Positions 1-7,430 are shown, numbered from the stretch's first letter. The stretch is 64,000 bases of DNA from an uncultured Rickettsiales bacterium (GCA_900550495.1 URSJ01000001.1:48668-112667); one strand, 5' to 3'. Notes: generated by a model not told the origin, from the letters alone. Translations and numbers: made by a program.

Positions 1-570
1 GGCGGTGCCTTCGGCGGCCTCGACCGCGATGACCTGTTTATCAACAACAACCGATGCACCAATGTCTGCCGCACCAATAGTATGCGAAACATCAATCGCG
101 CGTTCAATGTCACGAGTGTCGCGTGCGCTGGGCTTTGTTTTGGTCTTTACCCCAGCGGTTTCAAACGCCAGTTCTGGTGCTGCGTCCTGAGCAGCGATGA
201 TTTCAAATCCACGTTTTTCAAGTGCCTTGTTCAATGCAACCCCCATAGAATCATATCCCCGTTGATGTTTCATAATGCTTATCAGCATACCTATTGACCA
301 CCAGTCTGGACGAATATCAGCAAGATTTGGATGCCCCAATGCCCCAACAAACGTTAATTTATGAATCCCGCGTCGACGAAATTCACGAATTGCCGGCCAT
401 GCGCCGCCCAGGCGAACAGTAATGTCTGGGTTTAACTTTGGGTCAACGAAATTTTTCAGCCCGACGATATACACATCCCATCCCGCACGCCGCAATGCGT
501 CACGCGTAAAAAACGGCAGGGACAACGCCCCCGCCACCAGGGCAATTTTTTTGTCTGTGTTTTTCTTCAT
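1..570 (-). CDS. lpxI: UDP-2,3-diacylglucosamine pyrophosphatase LpxI (3' end off the window)
   Basis: Reads on the complement from an ATG at 570 and runs off the left edge after about 190 codons. The translation opens with IALVAGALSLPFF and contains RPDWWS near residue 85 and AVEAAEGT at the window edge, all characteristic of the LpxI (DUF1009) family. LpxI removes UMP from UDP-2,3-diacylglucosamine to give lipid X, the fourth step of lipid A synthesis, at the cytoplasmic face of the membrane; alphaproteobacteria use it in place of LpxH. The N-terminal domain is complete and the C-terminal catalytic domain is cut, with roughly 80-90 residues missing. It is divergent from the outer-membrane protein genes that follow. 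Confidence 0.9.
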   Translation of the reverse strand, partial: MKKNTDKKIALVAGALSLPFFTRDALRRAGWDVYIVGLKNFVDPKLNPDITVRLGGAWPAIREFRRRGIHKLTFVGALGHPNLADIRPDWWSIGMLISIMKHQRGYDSMGVALNKALEKRGFEIIAAQDAAPELAFETAGVKTKTKPSARDTRDIERAIDVSHTIGAADIGASVVVDKQVIAVEAAEGTA

Positions 571-657
571 GCGTTAAATCATACGCGCAAAAGAGGCTGG
601 AATCAAGTTGCAATTTATGATAGAATTTTAAAAAGATACAGTAATGGGTATAAGTTG

Positions 658-1425
658 ATGAAAAAAATATCATATTTTGGAATTCTGGCGGTCATATTGC
701 CATCGGTGGCGTTGGCTGGATACAGTGACAGGGGCTTTCAGGCCGAGGTGACCGAGGGGCTGGATCTGGTTGGGGCACGCAAAAATGTAGACGCTGTGCC
801 AGATGTCGCACCGGGTGAACTGGGGGCAGATGTATACCAGACGGTTGGTGCAGCGGATAATTCTGATATTCGCATGTTTATCCCGACGACGATGTATGTG
901 CGTTTTGGGGGCGGATTAAACTTGGGCTTTGCAACCGAGCAGGCGCGTTTCGGTGACCACAAGTACGAAAGCAGCGGCAGTTGGTCTACACAAATCGGAT
1001 TGGGGTGGAATTTGTCGTCGTTCGTGCGTGGCGAATTTGATTTCCAGGAATCGACGTTTGAATTTTCTGACTTGGGTGACGTCCAGGCGACGTATCACAC
1101 GGTTGGGACAATGTTATATTTTGATTTGGCGCGTCGCTATGTCCAGACAGGTGACGTAACTCGTCGTCGGACATTTGTGCCGTTTATTGGTGTTGGGGCC
1201 GGCATGGGCCGTTATCAGTTTGATGGACCGCGTGGTGCCGATGGGTTGGTGATTGCGGCCCCGCGTGCGGCGGCTGGGTTTAACGTGATGTTGACCGACT
1301 TGATTGGAATTGATGTTATGTATCAATACCAGTTGATGATTGGTAATGGGTTTGGTTGGGATGTTCGTCGTGGTGGCGCAAACAGCGTCAGCAACATCAT
1401 GGCGTCATTTCGTGTGAATTTCTGA
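658..1425 (+). CDS. Outer-membrane beta-barrel protein (opacity/Omp25-like)
   Basis: 255 residues starting at the ATG at 658, one codon after a possible TTG. A signal peptide (MKKISYFGILAVILPSVALA) precedes a mature protein with alternating hydrophobic strands, glycine-rich turns, and a final strand ending in ...ASFRVNF, the terminal aromatic residue expected of a barrel recognised by BamA. The architecture is that of small 8-strand surface proteins of alphaproteobacteria (Omp25/opacity class). Its stop codon TGA shares its last base with an in-frame ATG of the next gene, so the two are probably co-translated. No transport substrate can be inferred. Confidence 0.75.
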   Translation: MKKISYFGILAVILPSVALAGYSDRGFQAEVTEGLDLVGARKNVDAVPDVAPGELGADVYQTVGAADNSDIRMFIPTTMYVRFGGGLNLGFATEQARFGDHKYESSGSWSTQIGLGWNLSSFVRGEFDFQESTFEFSDLGDVQATYHTVGTMLYFDLARRYVQTGDVTRRRTFVPFIGVGAGMGRYQFDGPRGADGLVIAAPRAAAGFNVMLTDLIGIDVMYQYQLMIGNGFGWDVRRGGANSVSNIMASFRVNF

Positions 1426-1439
1426 TGTGGGTGGCAAAG

Positions 1440-2087
1440 ATGAAGTCAAAATTATTATTTAGTGTAATGTGCATGTTACCGTTCGCAGCAAATGCGGCGA
1501 TTCCGTATCGTGTGCAACAGGTTGTTGTTCCAGCCAATGAAGTTTCCGGTAATGATGACCAGGCCTTTGCCAGTCGTCATCGTTTCTATGTCGGTGGTAT
1601 GTATGATTTTTCAATGTGGGGCAATTATACATCAGATGAAATGGTTCATGTGTCTGGTAAAAACACATCTTCGTTCGAGGCTGTTGTCGGCGTTCGCCCA
1701 ATGGACACATTCCGGGTCGAGGCGAACTATATCCGCACCGATGCCAAATGGGGGGCTTTTAAATTGACGGGTGACACCGCCATGGTCAACGCGATATTTG
1801 ATGCCCGTATTGACAGTATGTATCGTCTGTTCCATACCCAGCGTATCGTGCCATATGTTGGCGCGGGGGCGGGGCTGTCCTGGAATTCGGCGGATGATGC
1901 GCGACTGGATAAAAAAATCAGTGGCGTGTTTGCAGCACTGGCGGGTGTCGGATTTGAATTGGGTGAATACTTTACAGTCGACCTGGGGTATCGTTACATG
2001 TATATGCTGAAACCAGAATTTGATACGGTGCCTGATTTTGCGCCAACCGCGCACCAGTTTCGTGCCGGTGTGCGCCTGAATTTCTAG
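1440..2087 (+). CDS. Outer-membrane beta-barrel protein, paralogue of the upstream gene
   Basis: 215 residues from the ATG at 1440. That start puts the signal peptide (MKSKLLFSVMCMLPFAANA, cleavage before AIPYR) at the very N-terminus; an alternative ATG at 1425 overlaps the previous stop. The mature part shows repeated amphipathic strands (HRFYVGGMYDFSMWG, FRVEANYIRTDAKWG, TVDLGYRYMYML) and ends ...FRAGVRLNF, a BamA-type C-terminal signature. Similar in length, strand pattern and ending to its upstream neighbour, so probably an old tandem duplication. It is followed after two bases by the RNA methyltransferase gene, suggesting one transcript. Confidence 0.72.
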   Translation: MKSKLLFSVMCMLPFAANAAIPYRVQQVVVPANEVSGNDDQAFASRHRFYVGGMYDFSMWGNYTSDEMVHVSGKNTSSFEAVVGVRPMDTFRVEANYIRTDAKWGAFKLTGDTAMVNAIFDARIDSMYRLFHTQRIVPYVGAGAGLSWNSADDARLDKKISGVFAALAGVGFELGEYFTVDLGYRYMYMLKPEFDTVPDFAPTAHQFRAGVRLNF

Positions 2088-2089
2088 AC

Positions 2090-3025
2090 ATGGGAACACC
2101 AATGAAAACATGTCCGTTCTTTGGCGTGTGTGGGGGGTGTCGGTTTGATTTTACCGCGCCCGATTATCAGAATAAAAAATTGGCAATGTTGCGCAATGTC
2201 GCACCCACAGGTGCCCCAGTTTGGATACCTGCCGGTATGCGTCGTCGCGCAGATTTTGCGTTTGCAGGTGGACAATTTGGTTTTTATGCTGCGCGTGCCA
2301 AAGATATTGTTCCCGTGCGGTCGTGCCCGAATTTGGTGCCAGAAATAAACCACGTCCTGCCATTGTTGGCAGCGTTGCCGTGGAATAGTGCCGGCGCATG
2401 TCTGGTGACCCTGTGCAACAATGGGCTGGATGTTGCGATTACGTCAAATGTTCCGTATTTTTCGGCCGATTTTCGTGCTGCAGCGGAAAAACTGCCCGTG
2501 ATTCGTATTACGTGGAACGACCGCGTGATTGCGTGTCACGACACCCCAATGGTCAGTTTTGATGGCCATGCGGTCCAATATCCAACAGGCGCGTTTTTAC
2601 AGCCAACGGTGGCCAGTGCGGATGCACTGCGTCATATGGTTGTGGCGGCAGCCCAGGGCGCACACCGCACGGCTGATTTGTTTTGCGGACTGGGGAATTT
2701 TACATTTGCATTAAATGCCGATGGATTTGATATTGTCGGCACGGGCGCAAAGCGCGATTTATTCACGCACCCATTAACGGTTGGAATGCTACGCACATAT
2801 GATTGCGTGGTGCTGGACCCGCCGCGTGCCGGTGCATTGGCCCAGTGTCAGGAAATTGCAAAGTCTGATGTCGTGCGCGTAATCTATGTATCGTGCAATC
2901 CCGCGACATTTGCCCGTGATGCCCAGGTATTGACCCGTGGCGGGTATAAAATGCGTCGATTGGTTCCTGTTGACCAGTTCGTGGGCAGTGCGCACTGGGA
3001 ACTGTTTTCTGTATTTGAAAAATAA
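2090..3025 (+). CDS. TrmA/RlmD-family RNA m5U methyltransferase, short form without TRAM domain
   Basis: 311 residues. The N-terminus holds a cysteine cluster (CPFFGVCGGC, residues 8-17) typical of the Fe-S site of RumA/RlmD proteins. The SAM-binding motif DLFCGLGNFTFAL, the motif DPPRAG and the catalytic-cysteine motif VSCNPATFARD follow in family order. Members normally have about 430 residues with an N-terminal TRAM RNA-binding domain; this one lacks TRAM and has a shortened linker after the SAM motif, like compact alphaproteobacterial forms. The predicted reaction is C5-methylation of a uridine in 23S rRNA; tRNA U54 cannot be excluded. It follows the barrel gene with a 2-base gap. Confidence 0.82.
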   Translation: MGTPMKTCPFFGVCGGCRFDFTAPDYQNKKLAMLRNVAPTGAPVWIPAGMRRRADFAFAGGQFGFYAARAKDIVPVRSCPNLVPEINHVLPLLAALPWNSAGACLVTLCNNGLDVAITSNVPYFSADFRAAAEKLPVIRITWNDRVIACHDTPMVSFDGHAVQYPTGAFLQPTVASADALRHMVVAAAQGAHRTADLFCGLGNFTFALNADGFDIVGTGAKRDLFTHPLTVGMLRTYDCVVLDPPRAGALAQCQEIAKSDVVRVIYVSCNPATFARDAQVLTRGGYKMRRLVPVDQFVGSAHWELFSVFEK

Positions 3026-3026
3026 A

Positions 3027-3371
3027 TTATCGTTTCAATAATTCGTGACGCAATTCGCCCAGGTCGCGCACGATTGTATCAATCATGCACTGTATTTTCC
3101 CGTAATCCAGAACGCGACATTTTGCGTCTGGAAATCCATTTTCAAAAAATGGTGTTACCGATATTTCCAGTGCGTCTGCGAATTGGCACATCCGCCACAG
3201 TGAAACGCGATTCTCGCCCGATTCATATTTTTGCACCTGTTGAAATGTGATGCCGGTGCGTGTGGCAAGTTCTTTCTGGGTCAATCCCTGCATCATGCGC
3301 ACCCGGTGCAAAAATAATCCTGCCTGGCGGTTGAATTCATTTTCGACCATACTTTTGGTAATTGCGGTCAT
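3027..3371 (-). CDS. XRE-family HTH transcriptional regulator
   Basis: 114 residues from the ATG at 3371, preceded by a G-rich Shine-Dalgarno stretch; an upstream ATG at 3404 has none. A Cro/CI-type helix-turn-helix occupies about residues 20-75 (LTQKELATRTGITFQQVQKY is the core), followed by a short C-terminal helical tail with FFENG. This compact form is common in alphaproteobacteria, where family members regulate development or phage-related genes. The gene converges on the methyltransferase gene with one base between them. It is divergent from the leader-like element at 3396-3498, so it could act on that region; this is inference. Confidence 0.8.
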   Translation of the reverse strand: MTAITKSMVENEFNRQAGLFLHRVRMMQGLTQKELATRTGITFQQVQKYESGENRVSLWRMCQFADALEISVTPFFENGFPDAKCRVLDYGKIQCMIDTIVRDLGELRHELLKR

Positions 3372-3395
3372 ATTCCCCCCCGTGTGTAAAAATAA

Positions 3396-3498
3396 AACCA
3401 CCATATGAATTCAGGTGGTTGGAGGTTAAGAACTAAGCAAGATGTTAGTGCTGTTTATTCAATATTCACAGCCCTCCAACCATCGGTTGGAGTTTTTT
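3396..3498 (+). promoter_or_regulatory. Attenuator-like leader: mutually exclusive hairpins ending in a terminator
   Basis: An inverted repeat AACCACC (3396-3402) / GGTGGTT (3414-3420) is followed by GGTTGGAGG (3417-3425). That can pair over 9 bp with CCTCCAACC (3473-3481), which alternatively pairs as CTCCAACC with GGTTGGAG (3485-3492) to form a hairpin followed by six T residues. Two competing pairings around an intrinsic terminator is the layout of an attenuator or riboswitch. No known riboswitch motif was recognised. An open frame of 60 codons (3405-3587) crosses it and is not supported as a gene. Confidence 0.5.
3474..3498 (+). terminator. Intrinsic terminator of the leader
   Basis: 8-bp stem CTCCAACC/GGTTGGAG with a 3-base loop followed by T6. 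It is the last element of the attenuator-like leader. Confidence 0.7.
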
Positions 3499-3600
3499 AT
3501 GTCCCTGCGGACAATCTTGCCGGGGTTCTTACACCCCACAACGGCAACCCGCCGTTGCAACCGTATTATATAATGTTCGTTGTATGAATACAAGCAAAGA

Positions 3601-3782
3601 AAAAAACGCCGCCGGTTTTGCCCGGCGGTGTTTCCGAATGCCCTGAAAGGAAGGAAAGGAGAAAAAGAAATGGGCATTCTAAACTTTCAAATTGGGTTGG
3701 GGCCCAGAGTCCAGAGGAGAGAGAATGTAGGAGGGAGTCTGAATCCCTGAACCCCGTGTCACTGGGGTCGCCCCCTTTGACG
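3601..3782 (-). ncRNA. Candidate small RNA with pyrimidine-rich, anti-Shine-Dalgarno loops
   Basis: On the complement, a sigma70-like promoter (TTGACA at 3817-3812, 17-bp spacer, TACATT at 3794-3789) precedes about 180 bases with no convincing reading frame. The stretch ends in a strong intrinsic terminator (7-bp core stem CCGCCGG/CCGGCGG, then six T). Internal hairpins can be drawn (CCCCAGTGACACGGGG, and GAATGCCC pairing with GGGCATTC). The loops are rich in CTCCTTTCC and CTCCCTCCT, which could pair with ribosome binding sites, as in CcsR-type small RNAs of alphaproteobacteria. The assignment as a small RNA is inference from this layout; it did not match 6S, tmRNA or other RNAs I know. Confidence 0.5.
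3607..3630 (-). terminator. Intrinsic terminator of the candidate small RNA
   Basis: Stem CCGCCGG (3609-3615) / CCGGCGG (3622-3628), extended by two outer pairs, loop of six, with T6 on the complement (A6 at 3601-3606). Confidence 0.75.
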
Positions 3783-3809
3783 AATCGAAATGTAATACAA
3801 TATTTGTTA

Positions 3810-3830
3810 TTTGTCAAGAATATTTGTCAA
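3810..3830. promoter_or_regulatory. Direct repeat TTTGTCAA, possible operator
   Basis: TTTGTCAA occurs at 3810-3817 and 3823-3830, overlapping the -35 element of the small-RNA promoter. It resembles the TTGAC...GTCAA element at 14254-14272 in front of the double-HTH regulator gene. A shared regulator is possible but rests only on this resemblance. Confidence 0.35.
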
Positions 3831-3988
3831 AAAAAAATTACGACAATTTTCGTGGGGCTTTTATACCTGAGGGATTTATTGCCTAACTTGTTGAAAATCC
3901 TAGGAAATCGTGCTTGTTGTTCGGTCGCGCATCGTGGAATAAAATCACGGTATAGGAATGACACCTATTATAACCAGAGGAGATAATA

Positions 3989-4234
3989 ATGACACACGAA
4001 GATGTATGGCGCGCAATTGAACGATTCGCTGACGAGCACGGCATGTCGTGTTCTGGATTGGCAAAATGCAGTGGTTTGGACCCAACCACATTTAACCGCA
4101 GCAAACGCTGGTCGCGCGAAGGTCAGCCCCGCTGGCCGTCAACAAACAGTATTTCCAAAATTTTGTCGTCAACAGGCGCAAATATTGGCGATTTTACCAA
4201 GTTTATTGACCCGCGTAATCCAACTAGGGAATAG
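3989..4234 (+). CDS. Small HTH DNA-binding protein resembling the N-terminus of S24-type repressors
   Basis: 81 residues with a good ribosome binding site (AGAGGAGATAATA before ATG). The sequence (MTHEDVWRAIERFADEHG, then LAKCSGLDPTTFNRSK and WPSTNSISKIL) matches the DNA-binding domain found at the start of alphaproteobacterial S24/LexA-like repressors. Those proteins normally run to 200 or more residues with a self-cleaving peptidase domain; here the stop follows directly after the HTH part. It therefore may be a stand-alone binder that cannot be inactivated by RecA-stimulated cleavage. It lies 1.4 kb upstream of the phage-particle operon and may control it; that role is inferred only. Confidence 0.72.
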   Translation: MTHEDVWRAIERFADEHGMSCSGLAKCSGLDPTTFNRSKRWSREGQPRWPSTNSISKILSSTGANIGDFTKFIDPRNPTRE

Positions 4235-4324
4235 TCGCGATATTGTGAAGCGCAAAGCCCAGACCGTGCACATGCGCGGTCTTTTTCCCTGGACATAAGG
4301 ATTCCCATCGTTTATCCTGGTTAT

Positions 4325-4744
4325 ATGCTGACTGGAATCAGAATCTATTCTGGCGACGCGGTTTGGCGTTCGGTGCTGGCCGATTTAAATGCGGTGGTGG
4401 TGGATGCGCCTGATATCGCGACAGTCATTTTTGACGAATTAAATATCCCCGCGCATTGCACAATATTGGAATTAAAGGCGGCGATTCTGGCGGCGATGGA
4501 CAATACAAATATTATTCAGTCAATATTTGGACGAAATGTCGCACTGGCCCCATTACAACGGCAAATAATTGTTTTGTTACAGAAAAGTGGTGGTATGACG
4601 GGGGCACAATTGCGCACGGCATTGGGGTATTCGCCACGTGCGACAACACATACTGTTGATACGGCGATATATCAGTTGCGCAAGGTATATGGACACGATT
4701 TAATCAAAAATATTGATGGGGTGTATACAATTGGTCGGATATAA
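4325..4744 (+). CDS. OmpR/PhoB-type winged-helix protein lacking a phosphorylatable receiver
   Basis: 139 residues. The C-terminal half (from about residue 75) has a winged-helix pattern: LAPLQRQIIVLLQKSGG, then a recognition-helix segment ending TAIYQLRKVYG and the wing DGVYTIG, as in the Trans_reg_C domain of response regulators. The N-terminal 70 residues could be a degenerate receiver fold but show no clear acidic pocket or phospho-Asp. The reading frame overlaps the start of birA by 29 bases, so the two are translationally linked. A direct target cannot be named from sequence. Confidence 0.62.
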   Translation: MLTGIRIYSGDAVWRSVLADLNAVVVDAPDIATVIFDELNIPAHCTILELKAAILAAMDNTNIIQSIFGRNVALAPLQRQIIVLLQKSGGMTGAQLRTALGYSPRATTHTVDTAIYQLRKVYGHDLIKNIDGVYTIGRI

Positions 4745-5399
4745 ACTGATTTCTTTTGATAAAATTCCCAGTACGCAAACATATGCGTTGGATTTGATTT
4801 CTCGTGGTGCGGCACGCGACCGCACAGTTGTTGTCGCGTTGGCCCAATCTGCGGGGCGTGGGCGGTATCGTCGGACATGGGTTTCGCATCATGGCAATTT
4901 GTATGCCAGTTTTATTTTTGCATCTGAAAATCGCGATTCGCGCTTGTCGTATGTTGTTGCGGTTGCAATCGCTGAAACATTGATTTCATTCGGCATTCGT
5001 CCAACAATAAAGTGGCCAAATGATATTCTGATTGACGGTGCCAAGGTGTGCGGTGTCTTGATTGAATACGCAGGTGCGTTTGTGATTGTCGGCATTGGTA
5101 TAAATATAAAATCAAATCCGACAGTGCCCGAATATAAAACAACCAAATTGGAAAATTATGCTAGTGTGGAACGCACAGAACTGTTAAATCGTCTGATGCG
5201 TAATCTGGACAAATGGATGCGTGCTGATTTTGCTGATGTGCGTGCACGTTGGATGGAATTGGCTGCAGCATTGAACAAGGTGGTACGTTATCGTGGTGAA
5301 AATGTAGAACTGATTGGAATAAATGAATCTGGCGCATTAGTTTTGCGGCGCGGAACGCAATATTTGTTGGCATATGGTGACGAAATTAGTATGAAATAA
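4716..5399 (+). CDS. birA: Biotin--[acetyl-CoA-carboxylase] ligase, catalytic domain only
   Basis: 227 residues from the ATG at 4716; a TTG at 4731 would also serve. Contains the biotinyl-AMP loop GRGRYRRTW (about residue 48), the following HGNLYASF and KWPNDI, and a short C-terminal SH3-like segment. The enzyme activates biotin with ATP and attaches it to biotin carboxyl carrier protein in the cytoplasm. The N-terminal DNA-binding domain of enterobacterial BirA is absent, as usual in alphaproteobacteria, so it is not a repressor itself; the overlapping upstream winged-helix gene is a separate protein. The phage-particle operon begins shortly after it. Confidence 0.88.
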   Translation: MGCIQLVGYKLISFDKIPSTQTYALDLISRGAARDRTVVVALAQSAGRGRYRRTWVSHHGNLYASFIFASENRDSRLSYVVAVAIAETLISFGIRPTIKWPNDILIDGAKVCGVLIEYAGAFVIVGIGINIKSNPTVPEYKTTKLENYASVERTELLNRLMRNLDKWMRADFADVRARWMELAAALNKVVRYRGENVELIGINESGALVLRRGTQYLLAYGDEISMK

Positions 5400-5442
5400 A
5401 TGCCAGATTTCTGGGGCTGTGTGGCAATGTAAAAATATACAC

Positions 5443-5471
5443 TTGACTTTTTATATCATTTGTGATACCAT
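5443..5471 (+). promoter_or_regulatory. Promoter of the phage-particle operon
   Basis: TTGACT (5443-5448), 17-bp spacer, TACCAT (5466-5471). Predicted start near 5478, only about 20 bases before the first of two tandem intrinsic terminators. Confidence 0.6.
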
Positions 5472-5497
5472 TCAAAGCATCAACAGTAAAGATTCTG

Positions 5498-5520
5498 TCC
5501 GCGCAATGTGCGGATTTTTT
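5498..5520 (+). terminator. Promoter-proximal intrinsic terminator 1
   Basis: Stem TCCGCGC/GTGCGGA with loop AAT and a T6 tract, about 20 bases after the predicted transcription start. Nothing is encoded between promoter and terminator, so it acts on the leader of the lysin-capsid operon. Confidence 0.8.
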
Positions 5521-5527
5521 ATTTTTT

Positions 5528-5554
5528 GACCGCGTAAATCACGCGGTCTTTTTT
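5528..5554 (+). terminator. Promoter-proximal intrinsic terminator 2
   Basis: Stem GACCGCGT/ACGCGGTC (8 bp) with a 5-base loop and T6, immediately after terminator 1. The two in series would stop nearly all transcription unless read-through is licensed. Confidence 0.8.
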
Positions 5555-5593
5555 ATTGCCAAAAAAACAAGATGGAAAGAGGGGAGTTCGCAC

Positions 5594-6004
5594 ATGCAAC
5601 TTGAATTGATAACAAACCCAGATGTGTCACAGTGTGCCGCATATAAAATTGCACGCGTGGTTTATGCTGAAACTGGTGCAACTTCATTATCATTGGTCGA
5701 GGCATTTACATCAATGATTTCAAATCTGGCCCGGTGTCGCGGCGTTGACCCAGATGTTGTTATAACAGACCATGATGTGTTTTTATCGCTGGACGAAAAT
5801 AATGCGCGTCACGAATTATTAAATGTTGCACCAGACGTGCGTGCGTTTCAAATGTGTCTGCGTGTAGTGCGGCGGATGCTGCACGGTAATTTGCCCGATG
5901 CGTCATTTGGCGCGACACGTTTCCATCGCGCCGATGAAATGCCCGCATGGTCAACATCGCGCGGATATATCGCCGACATTGATGGCGTATTGTTCTATTT
6001 ATAA
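5594..6004 (+). CDS. SleB-like cell-wall hydrolase, probable phage endolysin
   Basis: 136 residues from the ATG at 5594, chosen for the GAAAGAGGGGAG binding site before it. The arrangement KIARVVYAETGATSLSLVEA near the start, a central ARHELL, and the ending GATRFHRADEMPAW...DGVLFY follows the Hydrolase_2 (SleB/CwlJ) family, including a glutamate in the YAET motif at the expected catalytic position. Such enzymes cut peptidoglycan glycan strands. There is no signal peptide, so export would rely on the small membrane protein encoded next. It is the first gene after the tandem terminators and probably provides the lysis function of the particle gene set. Confidence 0.7.
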   Translation: MQLELITNPDVSQCAAYKIARVVYAETGATSLSLVEAFTSMISNLARCRGVDPDVVITDHDVFLSLDENNARHELLNVAPDVRAFQMCLRVVRRMLHGNLPDASFGATRFHRADEMPAWSTSRGYIADIDGVLFYL

Positions 6005-6017
6005 CCAGGTGGTAAAT

Positions 6018-6215
6018 ATGCGCATACAAAAAATTATTCGTGGTGGATGGTTGGCCGACCGACGCACGCACGTTATGTCGGTTGTAGGTGTGCTGTCGGC
6101 GGTGGCGGCGTATTTGGTCGGTGACAGTGATATTTTTGTTTTGTGCCAGGCACTGTTCACATTGGGCGGAATTTATTTTATTCGTAAATCAAACAATCAA
6201 AACAAAGGAAATTAA
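6018..6215 (+). CDS. Small membrane protein, holin-like
   Basis: 65 residues with a basic N-terminus, two predicted membrane helices (about residues 19-36, MSVVGVLSAVAAYLVG, and 40-56, FVLCQALFTLGGIYFI) and a short charged tail. Size, topology and position directly after the lysin and before the scaffold gene fit a class II holin, which would let the signal-less hydrolase reach the cell wall. Sequence alone cannot prove holin function because the family is defined by topology and context. Confidence 0.5.
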   Translation: MRIQKIIRGGWLADRRTHVMSVVGVLSAVAAYLVGDSDIFVLCQALFTLGGIYFIRKSNNQNKGN

Positions 6216-6217
6216 AA

Positions 6218-6874
6218 ATGGAAAATATTCCTGAAAAATTTAAAAACCAAGATGGAACATTAAATGCAGACGCATTGATAAAATCATATGTGGCATTAGA
6301 AAAGAAAATCGGAACGATGATATCGGTGCCGTCTGATGATGCTGACGATGATATGCGTAACCGTTTCAGACGCGCAATTGGTGTGCCCGATGCGCCGGAT
6401 AATTATCCAAAAAATGATTTGTTTGATGATGAAAATTTGCGAGCAAAATTTTTTGAAATTGGATTGACGTCATCACAGGTTTCGCAAATTTATAACATCG
6501 CCCAAGAATTTTTATCACCAGTCATATCTGATTTGTTCGCAACACAATCCCAGGCCGCAGCAATTTCTGAATTAAAAAATTTCTTTGGCAGTGATGAAAA
6601 AATGAACGATGCAATCAAACAAATAAATGCATTTGGAACGCAGTTTTTACCACGTGACGCATTTGATGCGTTGTGCACTACACCCCAGGGAATCCAAGGC
6701 ATATACAGAATGATGCAATCAATGGAACCACATGTTCAAACCGCCGATAGTGATGATATAAATTTATCCGATAATGATTTGCGACGCATGATGCGCGACC
6801 CAAAATATTGGCGTGATCACGATAGTGAATACGTTCGAAAAATTGAAAATGGATTTAAAAAGTTATATTCATAA
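6218..6874 (+). CDS. Podovirus scaffolding/capsid assembly protein
   Basis: 218 residues, acidic, largely alpha-helical, with the N-terminal [22 protein letters not shown] and the C-terminal [22 protein letters not shown]...GFKKLY typical of scaffold proteins of T7-like phages. These guide assembly of the major capsid protein around the portal and leave the shell before or during DNA packaging. The basic C-terminal helix usually contacts the capsid protein. The gene stands three bases after the holin-like gene and upstream of the capsid gene, with only the histone-like gene between. Confidence 0.72.
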   Translation: MENIPEKFKNQDGTLNADALIKSYVALEKKIGTMISVPSDDADDDMRNRFRRAIGVPDAPDNYPKNDLFDDENLRAKFFEIGLTSSQVSQIYNIAQEFLSPVISDLFATQSQAAAISELKNFFGSDEKMNDAIKQINAFGTQFLPRDAFDALCTTPQGIQGIYRMMQSMEPHVQTADSDDINLSDNDLRRMMRDPKYWRDHDSEYVRKIENGFKKLYS

Positions 6875-6894
6875 TAAAAAAATACACTTTCTTC

Positions 6895-6923
6895 TTTACT
6901 ATGTTTTATGTTTCGTATAAAAT
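6895..6923 (+). promoter_or_regulatory. Promoter of the histone-like gene
   Basis: TTTACT (6895-6900), 17-bp spacer, TAAAAT (6918-6923), between the scaffold stop and the histone-like gene. With the terminator at 7357 it makes that gene an independent unit inside the phage cluster. Confidence 0.55.
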
Positions 6924-6978
6924 ATACAGTAAGAACAAAAAAATTTGTTCTATCCAAAAAAATAGAAAGGAGAGAAGA

Positions 6979-7350
6979 ATGGCATTCACATTCTTGAAGC
7001 CAGCAGCGAAAAAAGTTGCTGCTAAAAAACCGGCTGCGAAACCAGCGGCGAAAAAAGTAGCGGCAAAACCAGCTGCCAAGAAAGTTGCTGCGAAACCAGC
7101 GGCAAAAAAAGTTGCGGTTAAAAAGCCAGCAGCGAAACCAGCAGCCAAGAAAGTTGTTGCGAAAAAAGCACCGGCAAAAAAGCCAGTTGCCAAGAAAGTA
7201 GCGGCAAAACCAGCGGCGAAAAAAGTTGCTGCAAAAAAGCCAGTTGCAAAAAAAGTTGCGGTTAAAAAACCAGCAGCGAAAAAAGTTGTTGCAAAGAAAG
7301 CGCCGGCCAAAAAGCCAGTTGCCAAGAAAACAGCAACCAAGAAAAAATAA
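6979..7350 (+). CDS. Histone H1-like lysine/alanine repeat protein
   Basis: 123 residues from the ATG at 6979 (binding site AAAGGAGAGAAG). After MAFTFLKP the whole protein is built of degenerate [18 protein letters not shown] and VKKPAAK units. It is strongly basic, with no acidic or aromatic residues after the first eight. Proteins of this kind (Hc2, AlgP, H1-like) bind and condense DNA without sequence specificity. Here it sits between scaffold and capsid genes, with its own promoter and terminator. It could serve the nucleoid or, more speculatively, packaged DNA. The nucleotide sequence is a tandem array and prone to length change. Confidence 0.75.
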   Translation: MAFTFLKPAAKKVAAKKPAAKPAAKKVAAKPAAKKVAAKPAAKKVAVKKPAAKPAAKKVVAKKAPAKKPVAKKVAAKPAAKKVAAKKPVAKKVAVKKPAAKKVVAKKAPAKKPVAKKTATKKK

Positions 7351-7356
7351 TATTTT

Positions 7357-7379
7357 CCCCACCGTCCGGTGGGGTTTTT
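7357..7379 (+). terminator. Terminator of the histone-like gene
   Basis: Stem CCCCACCG/CGGTGGGG with a 2-base apex and T5, just after the stop codon. Confidence 0.85.
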
Positions 7380-7395
7380 GTTCGAAGAAAGTATC

Positions 7396-7430
7396 AGTCG
7401 CATCATATTAGTGCGACTGAAATTTTTTTT
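7396..7430 (+). terminator. Second hairpin-terminator in the capsid leader
   Basis: AGTCGCA (7396-7402) pairs with TGCGACT (7412-7418) and is followed within four bases by T8. It lies between the histone-like gene and the capsid gene; about 140 bases of untranslated leader with a further small hairpin (around 7518-7533) follow before the capsid ATG. Confidence 0.6.

Noticed and set aside
3601..3782. 6S RNA or tmRNA identity for the small-RNA candidate
   Set aside because: No long closing helix with a central bubble and no tRNA-like end; only the promoter, terminator and CU-rich loops are supported.
6985..7345. Tandem repeats resembling a CRISPR or minisatellite array
   Set aside because: The repeats are in-frame codons of a Lys/Ala-rich protein with no regular spacers.
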